Assembly: GCF_000003815.2 (NCBI RefSeq) | Contig: NC_049986.1 | Span: 6,070,868-6,134,867, forward strand | Direction: 5' to 3' | Source: Branchiostoma floridae | Taxonomy: Eukaryota > Chordata > Leptocardii > Amphioxiformes > Branchiostomatidae | Length of the DNA stretch: 64,000 nt | Shown: one piece after another, positions 15,001 through 27,000 of the stretch | Layout: each line of letters begins with the position of its first letter | How positions within the stretch are numbered: the first letter of the stretch is position 1 | Notes under the pieces: generated by a model | The model's database searches: none | The model's input: only the letters and a program-made list of their open reading frames with translations | Told to the model about the DNA's origin: nothing | Translations under genes and position numbers: made by a program

Positions 15001-18000
15001 GGATGAGTATGCCCTAAGTAGCATTATAATTTTACTGAATATTTATATAAAACTCAAATCTATCGAAACTGCTTTTGCCATGTTGCTAGACGACTTCTGT
15101 TATGTAGTAATACGATCCTTCCCTGTTACAGTGAAGCGTCCTCTGCCATGTAGTGAAACGAATTTTGCCATGTAGTGAAATGACTTCTGTCATGTAATGA
15201 ATCGACTTCTGCCATGTACTAAAACGAATTTTGCCATGTAGTGAAACGGCTCCTGCCATGTAGCGAAACAACTTCTGACATGTAGAGAAACGACATTTGT
15301 CATGTAGCGAAACGTCATCTGTCATGTAGAGAAACGACTTCTACCATGTAGTGAAAATACTTCTGACATGTAGAGAACCGACTTCTGCTGTGCACAGCAG
15401 TGAAGCGACTAGCGACTTGACGGACTAATGATGTAGCAAAACAACCAGTTACCTCAGAGGGTTACTTGACAACGTGACAATGACTGTAGGCCACCATATA
15501 ATACATTATCACTCTTTTACAATATTAGACATTCAACATCACACCAACAAGTGGAAACGATGCAGTGAGAGTTCTGCTGGAAGAGCCGATAGAGACACGC
15601 TATCTCCGGATCTACCCACTTCAGTCGAACGGTTCCTGTAGCATGCGGTTCGAGATATTGGGACATCATATCGGTATGAAATATTTCAAGCTATTAAAGC
15701 AAGACAAGTATAGAGTTTTCTTTGAGGGAGGGGTGGGGGTGGGGGTGGGGGTAGGCCCGTTGAACCCAGGGGTTCTTGGATATGGAAGCCACCCCAACCA
15801 AGTGAAAAAATAGGTCAATTCGATTGCGAAGTTAAATGAAATAAAAGGGGAGGGATGAGCTCCGCCTTTCAATACCATGCACTAGACATAGTGAATAACA
15901 GCCCACTACCCCAACGGCCTAAACAAAGGCTATGGGACCGATTACAAAGCTTTATCTATCACATACCGTTATTCTGACAACAGATACCTGAACCTCACCT
16001 CGAGTTTATACAATGGTAACAATAAGACAAGCAAAACGCACTGCAATCAATAAAACATTCCTAAATGGTAAAATGATCATTATTCCACTTATGATAAAGC
16101 TATGGATAAAATGTATTGACGCCCTTCCTTTGCTGTAATTTTTAGCTGACAATCTGGAGAACACGTATCTCCTTGTGACGGATGCTGACGTGAAGTTCAC
16201 CCCGGAGGCTGCTAAGGCCCTGCTGGACATCACGGCCCGGGACCCGGCTGTAGGTGCAGTCTGCGCCCGTACCCACCCCATGGGATCTGGAGCAGTGGCG
16301 TGGTACCAGATCTTCGACTACGCTATCGGACACTGGCTAAACAAGGTAACATCTGTCTATGTTATAGCAGGTTTTGCCGACTGAAACAAATGATCTTTTT
16401 TACGTTGTTTGCCAAGGTGTACCGCAATATCGGCATGTGAAGTCATGGATTGGTCATCGTTTTTGCATTTGAAAAATCGTAAATTTTACTGTAGTGATAA
16501 ACAATCTTACTTTTTGCGTTTTGTCGGACAATTACTAAAATTTACTGGAATAGTAAACAAGTTTATTTTTGCGTTTCGTCGGAAACTTGCTAACAGTATA
16601 TCTTTTTTCAAGCTTTGTTTTCTTTGAGTTGGGTGCATTTAATCGTAGCTATTTTACTCCACCGCTCTATTTATGTTTGTTTTCTACTTGACATCCGAAA
16701 ATGCTTGAGATACGATTGGCTAAAATTCAAATAGGGACACCAACATGGACACGTTCCATTTTCACCTACATACAAAGCTTGTTTAGATGATAGAATGTTT
16801 TGTATCATTGACAGGCTGCAAACAACGTCCTTGGCACGGTACTGTGTTGTCCTGGTTGTTTCTCTGTCTACCGAGCTAAAGCTGTCCGTGACGGGCTGGC
16901 AGAGTACTCCACTCACGTCACCAAGGCCAATGAGTTCCTGGTCAAGGACATGGGAGAGGATAGGTGGTTCTGTACACTGCTCGTAAGTTTCATTTTAGAA
17001 AAATGTTTAGTTTTTTTATAGTTACTATTTTTTTACAAATACTAGTTGTCATAAGTCGATGGGTGGAAAATCGTTACCATTTTTAGGCAATGTAGATCGC
17101 GTTATTGTTTGTGCAATATGACGTACACTGGTCATATTGTAATGATATCCCTATTGTCCCTATCCATGTATTTAAATGAAAGAAAAACATCAAGCCAGGC
17201 AAAAAGAAAAATCGAAAATAAAAATTTTTTGACAAATATTCTAATTGACGTATTGCTAATATATGTTACGATAAACAAAATGCAGCATATACATCAACCT
17301 AGATTTAAATGGCTAGTCTAGCCATTGCCTGTATTGCGCTAAATAACAAAAACTCTTATACTGTTTAGGATGCTCTCCTATAGTCAGCTTCCCTTACACA
17401 AGTTCATGCACATTTTCGTAGGTGGAAAGTGGCTGGAAACTTGAGTACTCTGCCGTGTCTGAAGACTCTACCTTCTGTCCCGAGACGTTTGACGAGTTCT
17501 TCAAACAGCGCCGCCGGTGGCTGCCCTCGACTGTGGCCAACCTGGTGCTGGTTATACAGGTAAATATAAAACATCAACCAACGTCAACGATGGCCGATAA
17601 AGACAATTGTAGTCATCCACGTAAACCATGGCGCATTGGCTGGGACATTTGTCTTTCTGGGCCACCGTATCAAACGATTTTGTTAAAAATAGTTAAGGTT
17701 CGATTGAAATTTCATTGCATAGACACATGCAAATACGTTGCGTTAATCTTGTCAGAACAATACTGGTATATTAAGGTTGATGAATTTCTCTTTTTTTCAC
17801 ATTAGAAATGGAAAACGCTTGTCACCAAGAACTCCAATATCTCTCGGCTGTTCATCCTGTATCAGCTACTGTTGCTCCTCTCGACTTTGATTGGACCCGG
17901 AACATGTATGCTGTTGATTTCAGGTAATTTCAGGGATTTCCAATCTTCAAAACTGAAAACCCCTCGGTGTAGGTGACTCCTGTTATACATCGTATTCTTG

Positions 18001-21000
18001 CCCATCCCATCGATTGACATATACATAGAGGTTATATAGGAGAATGCCCAACTGCAGCCTTGTCTTGGTACACTGCCCCCGGATGAACCCGGGAAATAAA
18101 ACATGGCCGTCGTTGCTGGAATAAGGCTTATTGGTAAACCTTATAGTGTAGCATACCCGATTAGTTAATATGCAGAGTGCAAGCGTATATATCTGGACAG
18201 ATCTTACTGATTCACTCACAATCCACAATTCCTGTATATTATGAGCTTATTGTTTCCAACAGGCGGCATGGCCGTGGCCTATGGTGTGGATCCTGTCATC
18301 TCTATGGTGCTCCTGGTTCTCACGTCGGTTGCGTTCGCCTTGCTGTGTCTCAAAACAAACCAGAATGTGCAGCTACAGGTACCTAACACAATCAAATAAA
18401 CGTCTTCGTGATGTTATCATGGCATATATGTATACGTAGGTGACTGTTGCATTGCGTTGTACCGTAGCTCAATAGCTTGTTTGTTACGCGTTTTTTCAAC
18501 ATCTAAAGTTCTCCCACCTTCCACAGATTTGGAATATGAGTGATATTGCATTAAGATAAATCAGAAATGGAAACAGCGGAAGTGTCAATCTTGCTACAGA
18601 TACAACTTGATGTTTTTGTGGTCATCATAATTTGATAACCTCTGTATAGATCATTGTGGTATTTAGTGTGTGCGTAGGTCTTGAAAAGACAAATATCAAA
18701 GTCAATTGAACGATATATTGGTCTTTCTGGTGGTTGACCTTAGTAAAGCAGCTGAGCTTCCTGTATCTTTTGCCCTGACCGTGCTAGTTCGCGCACTGCA
18801 TATATAGTTGCTGTGGTATAATGTCTCGGCTGCATTGCAGATTGCCAAAATCCTGACGTTTGCCTTTGCTGTGGTGATGGCTGCCGTGACGGTTGGGACT
18901 GCGACTGACATCGCCAAGGGTCTCAGTAATCCAGCCTCTTCTAATTCTACAGGTATTCATCGACCTTGCCTTTCCTTGTGTTTATGTAAAATTTGTGTAT
19001 ACCCCAATTGCATATCAATAAGGATGGGTACAGGTGCAGAAAATTGAGGTCAAGGTGCGGCCCAGTTCCAGAACGTTTTAAAGTCCTATCTTCGTGTAAC
19101 CAACACTAACCTCGTCCAAGCTTGACTGTAGAAGCTTAGTAATAATGATTAGCAACTATCATTTACTTCGCTGTCGTTATGTTTTGACCAGTATTCCCCA
19201 AAATCCGTAAACGCGTGCTGATATAATCTGGTTATTTTCTGATCAGTACAAGATCCGGTTTAGTGATATTTTCAGGTACGGTTTTTCTCGACCGGTCCGA
19301 CAAGAAAAAAAAATATCAATTCATACTTATCATATAAAACCTCCTCTTCAATGGATCTGCTCAGTGTCACTGACGAAAGACAGTGGATGCTTGGCGTAGC
19401 TATCATCTTTCATCAACATAACAAGTATCTGTTCCCCAGATAGAATAGTGTGAAAACAATACGAAACCCTATTCTAGTAAAGATCCAAATGAAACTTATA
19501 GAAATAGCTAAACTTTCTTTCCAACACTGAATTAATATAGGGACTTACCCTAAATTTTTGGTCGAGCTCCGTCAACCTCCGTCATCCCTCCTTCATTAGA
19601 GCCCACCGGCCCACGCTCAACAGAGACGGGGGGCGGCATAGACTTTCTGATACTTGTGACCCCCTCCTACAAAAGTGGCGTGTTCCTGACGTCACTGCTG
19701 GAGATAGAAAGGGTCATTCTGTGAACAAGGTTGACGGAGTTCGACCGAAAATTTAGGGTAAGTCCCTATATTAATTCAGTGTTGGAATGAAAGTTTAGCT
19801 ATTTCTATAATGTATTCTACCAACAGAGATGAACTTTCATGCAAATGAAACTTGTTATCCTTTCTAGGTGGGGATGTAGTTTTACTTCCCATCCCGATCA
19901 GCACTTTGTATTTCTTCCTCATCATCGGGATCTTCATCGTGACGGCCCTCCTGCATCCGACGGAGTTCTTCTGCCTGTTCCACGGCATCTGGTACCTGTT
20001 CTGTCTCCCGTCAGGCTACCTGCTGCTCACCATCTACAGCATCTGTAACCTGAACGACAGGAGCTGGGGTAAGGATTTTAGATTTATTGAAATTGCAGAC
20101 AGTGCAATACATGGCAAACCCAGACAGCTTAGCTGATATTGGGTGACAACACATACATACATTTACACGACTCACAATTAACTCGAACACATTTACACGA
20201 CTCATATAATTAACTCGAAGACATTGTATTCATTTTGTTGGGTTGTTGTTTCTTCTGTATTGCAATACTGTACAAGTAAAAGACGTACGAGACGTACTGC
20301 TTTATAATTTTTTTCATTTATTTGCAAATTCATGCCCGTAGGCTAATTGCAATGATACAGACAGTAAAAGTAACAAATGTCTATTCTATATACACACACG
20401 TCAGCTATCTATATGTACATGCTTCTGCATTCTTTACTGGGAGGTTTGACTTCTTCTTTGGAGGCAGTGGTTAGTGAAAAGTCCCACTTCTTTAATGATT
20501 AGTGGGTTCTGTGATAAGAAGTTAGTCTGAGTTGGTGATTCATTAATATTTACGAACAAAAATTGCCTTATATGTCAATTGATATTACTGTAAGATTTGG
20601 GGTTATAAACAGCATTTGTCGCGCGCTGATGTGCGTTGCAATGATGATTATTTAGTCTGACACAGTTTTCCTAAATTTCATCTCATGTTTTATTCCATTT
20701 TGATATTCCAATAATACAAGGAACCCGAGAAGGAAAATCTAGTGGGGGTTCGAAGAGCTGGAGAGAGATGTGGTGGAGTTTTGTTGATGGACTACGTGGG
20801 TGAGTAAAACAATGTCCATACATGTGATTGATTTAATGATGGCTTTTAGCTACACTACAACTGCATTTATTATAATTTTTTTTCCTTGTTGATATCAGCG
20901 GTATATTCTCAACACATTTTTATTTTACTGATTCATTACGTTTTTTTGTAAGTTGAATCTGAATCACAGTGAGCCTAAATGAAAGTGCTACAACTGTGGC

Positions 21001-24000
21001 CGAAAAGAAAAAAAAGGAGCGAATAAGTAGATAAATGATTTGATGAATGGATAAGATAAACAGATGAGCATTCACTATACTGCAAAGTCATTCTGTACAA
21101 AATTTGTGTCTACACTTTTGTTCTTTTCCATTTAGATGTAGTTGTTAGATTAGATGTAGATGATGAACGATGTACTTGTATCGAATTGTTCTGCCAGTTC
21201 ATTTTAGTGTCGCCGAAAGAAAGTGTTACTCGAAACGTCCGACAGGAATGCTCCGATTTGATTCTGTTGTAGAGGTAAAGTTCTATTCGCATGCCGATTT
21301 CATTTTAGATGTTGTGGTGGCAGGACAGACTCAGCAGAAGCCACAGATATAGAAGAGTTACCTGTACAAGACGAGCCGGGTTCAGAACCGACATCTCCGA
21401 CCGATAATGAACCTCGGCTTCCAGAACAGGAAGAAACTATCGGTAATGGTTCATACTTAAAATGTTAAAATATTACCACTATCATTTATTTGTCTTTTAT
21501 ATTCTTTAATCTATTATACAAGGCAAAATCACCTTTCTGAGCGGAAGTGAAATATTTGCTGAGAAAAGAAGACTCAAGTGCTCCGAATTAATTGATAAGT
21601 CCATATTTATCAAGATAGCATATTTTGATGTGCCATTATAGAGACACCATTGTGGAAGTTAAGGAACATCATTATAGGATAGCATTATAGATTACATTTA
21701 TACAAGCCTTTTTTAATCAACTTTGAGTGCAGGTCTAAACCCAGCTTATGTGACATAAACGCAGCTGTCTGTGTCTTTATCATTGTCCTTAATATCTTTG
21801 TCATTATTTAGATAAATAAAAGTCCGAAATAATGATGACGTTACTTTGCATTTTCTGCAGCCGAAGAACCAGAAACTGAGGAGCGTCCTCAAAGTCCACC
21901 AGCTCTTCCACCCAAGACTCTTCCACCACTTCCGCCTAAGAGGAGAAGAAAGGGTGCGTACAAGATAATTGAAACCTATGGATGTCTTAATTTAAGTTAC
22001 GTACAATCAAAATGAACTTGAAGAGTGTGTGCGTGCGCGCGCGTATCTGTAGGTACGAGGGCGGTTCAAAAAGTAATGCCACTGGTTTTATAACAAACTC
22101 ATGTTTTCATCGAATGAGTTGAAATTTGGCACAAATGTACAAGGCTATATCCTCTTGAGATTGAGATATCTCAATTTGTGGTTCAGATTTTTATGAGCAA
22201 CAGAGATGATTTTAAGATGACCAAACCCTTAAAAGCTTGTCAGGAGATCAGTTCCTCTAGTTCTTACCATTTTAAGACTATGGTAGGAAACTGAAATTTC
22301 ACCTGTATAATAACAAATGTCTCTATAGATTACATGTCAAATTTCATGTTTGAACTCTCAATGGTTCATCTTTTACAGCCACCAGAATGGATCGAGTTGC
22401 TATATTACAGACAGTTTGATTAATAGCCAAATACGTGATTTGTTGAATAAAGATTTTTGTAGACGGCTTTTCCATTAGCCAAAAGATGCGAAACTTTGCA
22501 CAATTATTAACTGTTTCAAGATCAAGAAGTGTCTTAAGTTTGATTTTTCTCAGTTAATAAAAAAAGTCGGTTATGGACAGTTTAAGCAGCTCACCCCTAA
22601 TCCACCGCTAATTACGACCCTGACGACCTCACTTCACACCAGGAACGAAAAAATAATAAATGATTGTATTTACAAAATTAAAATAGGCACGTGGCTTACA
22701 GAGAAGTGCAACTTGATACATGTGCAATTTCAGTTTCTTACAATAGCTACAAGTGATTTAGAAACATTATCAACTGTACGTTAATTAACCCTCTAATTTC
22801 TTCCGACGGGATAACAGGGGTGTGGTCAACTTGAACTCAACTCAGTCACTCATAAAAATTTTAACAACAAATTGAAATATGTCAATCTCAAGAGGATATA
22901 TTCTTGTACCTTTGTGCCAAATTTCAGCTCATTCGATGAAAACATGAGCCTGTTATAAAACCAGTGGCATTACTTTTTGAACCGCCCTCGTATGTATGTT
23001 TGTATGTATATGCATACACTAGGAGGGTCACAATATATTAATGTTCACTTTATGTGAATTTGACCAAAAAAGACGAGAAAATGCGATATAATGTGAATTG
23101 AATGTGATGGGGGAAATATCACGGTTTATCACATACAAACGCATACAATAACATTTAGGTCACATTACTGAAATGTGACAGAAAAAAATCACCTTTATGT
23201 AAAATAATGTTGAATATTTTGTGCTGCATTTCTTTCACATTTGCACTGCGTTCGTGATATGTGAAATAGATGTGTCCAGAAAAAAACATCCGAAATCACA
23301 TTTTGAAATGTAAAATGATTAGAATGAGATAAAGGCCAGTCCTGGACAATGCGAAGTTATGTGAAAGCTCAATTGTGCGTGAGTGCATGTGTGTGTGTGC
23401 GTGTGCACATGAAGATCATTAATTGTAAACAGGATGAATATTTATTTACAAATCGTGGAAAAGGATATCAGTCATACATAAATTCTAAATTTGTCTGTTC
23501 TTCCTTCAACAGTAACATTTGATCCCAATGACAGCCTACCAGGTAAGCCATTCAAAATGGATGTAGGAGTCATTTCTCAGTTTTTGCATTTTTCATGTTA
23601 TCTGCAAATATGTACAAACATAATGTAAAACGATGTTTTCCTGCAAAATGTTTGGTATCAGCTGCGTTTTAAGTGTTTAGACATGATGCACCCCTTTCTC
23701 TATTGAAATAATGTCTATACTTCTAACAGATGAACCTACAATGGGAGCAGTTGCAAGACGCACTATGACTCAAAGTAAGTAATAATGTAACTTTTGTTGT
23801 ATCTTTTTGAGCCAGCAAAAGGACTTCGTCGGGCCAAATGATTATTGTCTCAATCTTGTATTACTCACAGTGGGTACACCAAAATAATACCAAGCCAAGA
23901 ACTGCATGGCTGCAATAATAAAATCTCTTTCAGTCAGCCCAGCTGATTTTAAGAGTTACGTTAAAGAAATTTTGTTTGTAACTAACGGAATTAGCAGGTA

Positions 24001-27000
24001 ATGTGTGACAAGCGCACGCAATGCACACAGTTCTAGGAAAAAGTGCCTCTTGTGGGGAGTGACAAAGTATAGTTTGTAAGGCCCCCCGTTCCATTAGGGC
24101 GACGCTCTCATGGTGCTCTATCCGCAATGAACTAAACAACACAAATTTAAGTTTGAAGTTAATTTGTCTTGATTCATTTTACAGAAAGATGGTTTCGTCG
24201 GAGAAACAAAGAAAGCCTTGCACGGAGAGGTACATAGCACCTTTACATTTTCTTTATTATACATGTTGTTTGTACCTGCAATTAGCCCTCAGGCAAGAAC
24301 TTGCAATAAGCATATTATATAAATATCCACCAATACCTACTTTTTAAACAACGAATACAGACTAATATAACCGGCCAGCAAATAAAAGTTTATACACATA
24401 GTCTGTTATCATTTGATCACAATTCAGCATCAGATTTCTTTGCAGTATTTTACAGCTTTAGGTTTTTACACATCTGTATCAAATAACTATCAATAGAGCC
24501 GGCATAAGGGTCAATTGTCTTTGTCTCTGATGTTTTTACAGATGATTTACTATCCACACTTTGTAAATTTCAGTTTCATTAATTTTCGTTTTACACATGA
24601 TTTCATATATGATTTGACCTCTGACCTCCACCCCATCTCTTGACATATTGATTTTGACCTTGGAACGTTTTCGACTTGAGTATGGACACTGATTATGTTT
24701 TGACGCACCGGTTTTATGTTTTCTGTACTGTATGTTGTCCCTGGGTGTTCAAAGTTTGACTGATTGTTACCAAGTTTTGTCTTGTATTTATTATTTACAT
24801 GTATGTTTGGAAATCAACTATGCACTGTTGTAGGGGCTACCTATCTGTTTGAAGATGAACTAAATAAATAGATAAATTGGCGTTATTTTTTTTTTACGCA
24901 TCAGCTTCGAATCCGTAGAGCCTTTGTACATGAGTGCAATCATCACTCCTTTAGTACTCAAGTTCAACTCTACCATAGTTCTAGGGATAAAATTTTGTAC
25001 ACCTTGATTAATGCTTGATATCTTTGGTTTTTAAAAAGACTTGACTGTTTATTCAACGTAACAGCCTCTCGCAAGCACTCCAACTGGAGGATGAGTTACC
25101 AGGACACTGACAGGGTAGGAGTAGAGATGTGGCTACCGGACAAGATGAGGGTAAGTAAGTGATAGTATATAAGGTTAAAATAAGTCATGTCACAATTTAT
25201 TATGTTTACCTTCCCAGGAGAAAAACATAATGTTGTTCTTTTTTCTGTTGTTTTTCTTCATTTCCAAACAAACGAGGTTGATGAACTAACTAGACCCGAC
25301 AGTTGTCGCCACGGTTTCGACGTAGTAATAGACACCGCGTAGTGTTCGATTACATCATGTAGCAAGACGCAGGACAAAGCAGGGAGCTGGTCACAAAAAT
25401 ATGAATTTGTTTTAGTAAGTAGAATAAATATGATAGAGAGAGATATAGTTTTTTTTTACCCCAGACTATGTGAAGATAAACATTATCAAAACGCAAAAAA
25501 AAAACGCAATTCCCAAAAGTTGAATAGTACTACTGAAAAACATACAACATCAATCCACGGAACAAACAACAAAAGATTTTGATTACAAATATTACACATG
25601 CAGGTTTCTGTACAAGAAACTAATCCTTAATAAAATTGATAGCCCAAATAGTTTAAAATCATGGGCAGCCAACTTCCATAAAAATCCTCAAATCTTTCAA
25701 ATTCCTTGGATTGATAGAACAATTTACTTCACAACTGAAATAAAACTGTCAAATTTCATGTACAAATTACTACATAGAATATTACCATGTAATAACAATC
25801 TTTATAAATGGAAAATGATAGATTCCCCTCTTTGCAACACTTGTAAGATAATAGAAAACGAGGAACACATGTTCTTTAGTTACACCAGGTTGGATAACTT
25901 TTGGGAAAGAGTTCAGAGATTCCTACATGTGATAAAGATTAGTAATTTTGAAACACGTATCATTGGTTTTCCAAGAAACGTACAGATGTCAAAAGCTGGT
26001 AATCATATATCAACAATAGACTTATACACTATATTCAAATCATGGGTATTATACAAAGATAAAGCATGTTTTAATAGCACAAATTGTTTTATATTGTTCT
26101 ACAGGAACTTGAAAAATGCCATACTTACAGAAAGTAAATTATCACAAACTAGAGGTAGACAAAAAATGGGGAGATCTAATCCCTTTAGTGATGTGATCAT
26201 GTTATTGTACATTATGTAAATACTGAGTATACTTGTAAATAAATTTCATGGATAGGACCATGAAAAGTTAAAAAAAAAACATTATCATAATGTAATTTGC
26301 TTGCAAACGTATTTTTTTTAGTTTTCTACATAGGTGTTATATCAAAATATTTCATTTACAAATATCAAGTGTTGTTATTAGCACTGCTAAGCAGCAGGTA
26401 TATATAGGATTTCTATTTTTGCAGAACAGCCAGAATTGTTCACAATGTAAAAAAAAATCTGTGTCAAGACTCTATTTGTTAATTTAGATCAACAAAAACA
26501 CAAGTGTGATGCGATATAGTACAGTAGCGGCCAAATCAAACAAGCACTTGTCTCTCATTATACATAGGAGAAGTACGCCCAGAAGTTCCTTGATCATGGT
26601 TATGACGACACCAGCTTCATAGCCGGGATGAAGGAGTCAGACCTGGAGTTTATCGGAGTAGACAAGATGCACCGTCCAGAGATTCTCCGACAGATCGACA
26701 AACTGTCTGAATACGCTATCGACGTCAAAGTCCCCGTAAGTACAATCTTAATTGTACTAAACTGAAGGACGTTTTATTTCCCGATATATTATGTATCCAT
26801 AAACACCTAACGGGACACATTTTTGCAGAATCTCGTGGCGAATTACGCTATCGAGGTGTGTTTTTAAAACTCACTCTAATACTAAACCCATGCAGACTCT
26901 ATCCATGCATTTCCTATACGCATCTACATTTCCTTGTTAACTGAATGTTTTTTTTTAATGTACCTGTATACTTCCTAAAATAAACATCTATCAGAAAGTG

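Larger units (their letters stand above)
10826..20799 (+). other. Gene A: GT2 chitin synthase core and following membrane cluster (exons 8-22)
   Basis: Exon 8 carries the chitin synthase signature ending STMYHE; exons 9-11 carry the GGCKQGQ, TPYG and KKRWSQVMYM blocks that precede the donor-binding Asp in animal chitin synthases. The discoidin cassette (exons 12-14) interrupts here. The core resumes in exon 15 with NTYLLVTDADVKF and HWLNK, exon 16 with CCPGCFSVYR and GEDRW, and exon 17 with QRRRWLPST. As I recall them, insect enzymes have DGD where this has DAD. Exons 18-21 encode about five hydrophobic helices and exon 22 the WGTREG motif that closes the conserved region. Confidence 0.9.
21309..25150 (+). 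other. Gene A: linker of short exons (Pro-rich, basic) ending at the start of SAM1
   Basis: Exons 23-27 (134, 93, 30, 45 and 45 nt) encode a cytosolic-type linker: a CC pair just after the membrane cluster, an acidic Glu/Pro stretch, then a PPALPPKTLPPLPPK run followed by RRRK. Exons 24-27 are all multiples of three with phase-1 borders, so each can be skipped without a frameshift. Exon 28 (86 nt) encodes the lead into SAM1 (VEMWLPDKM). The PxxP run could bind SH3 domains and the CC pair could be palmitoylated; both are inferences from motif only. Confidence 0.75.

Noticed and set aside
23030-23380. Cluster of tgtga/tcaca words in gene A intron 24
   Set aside because: Possibly an old repeat, but no clear unit, arms or duplication could be defined.
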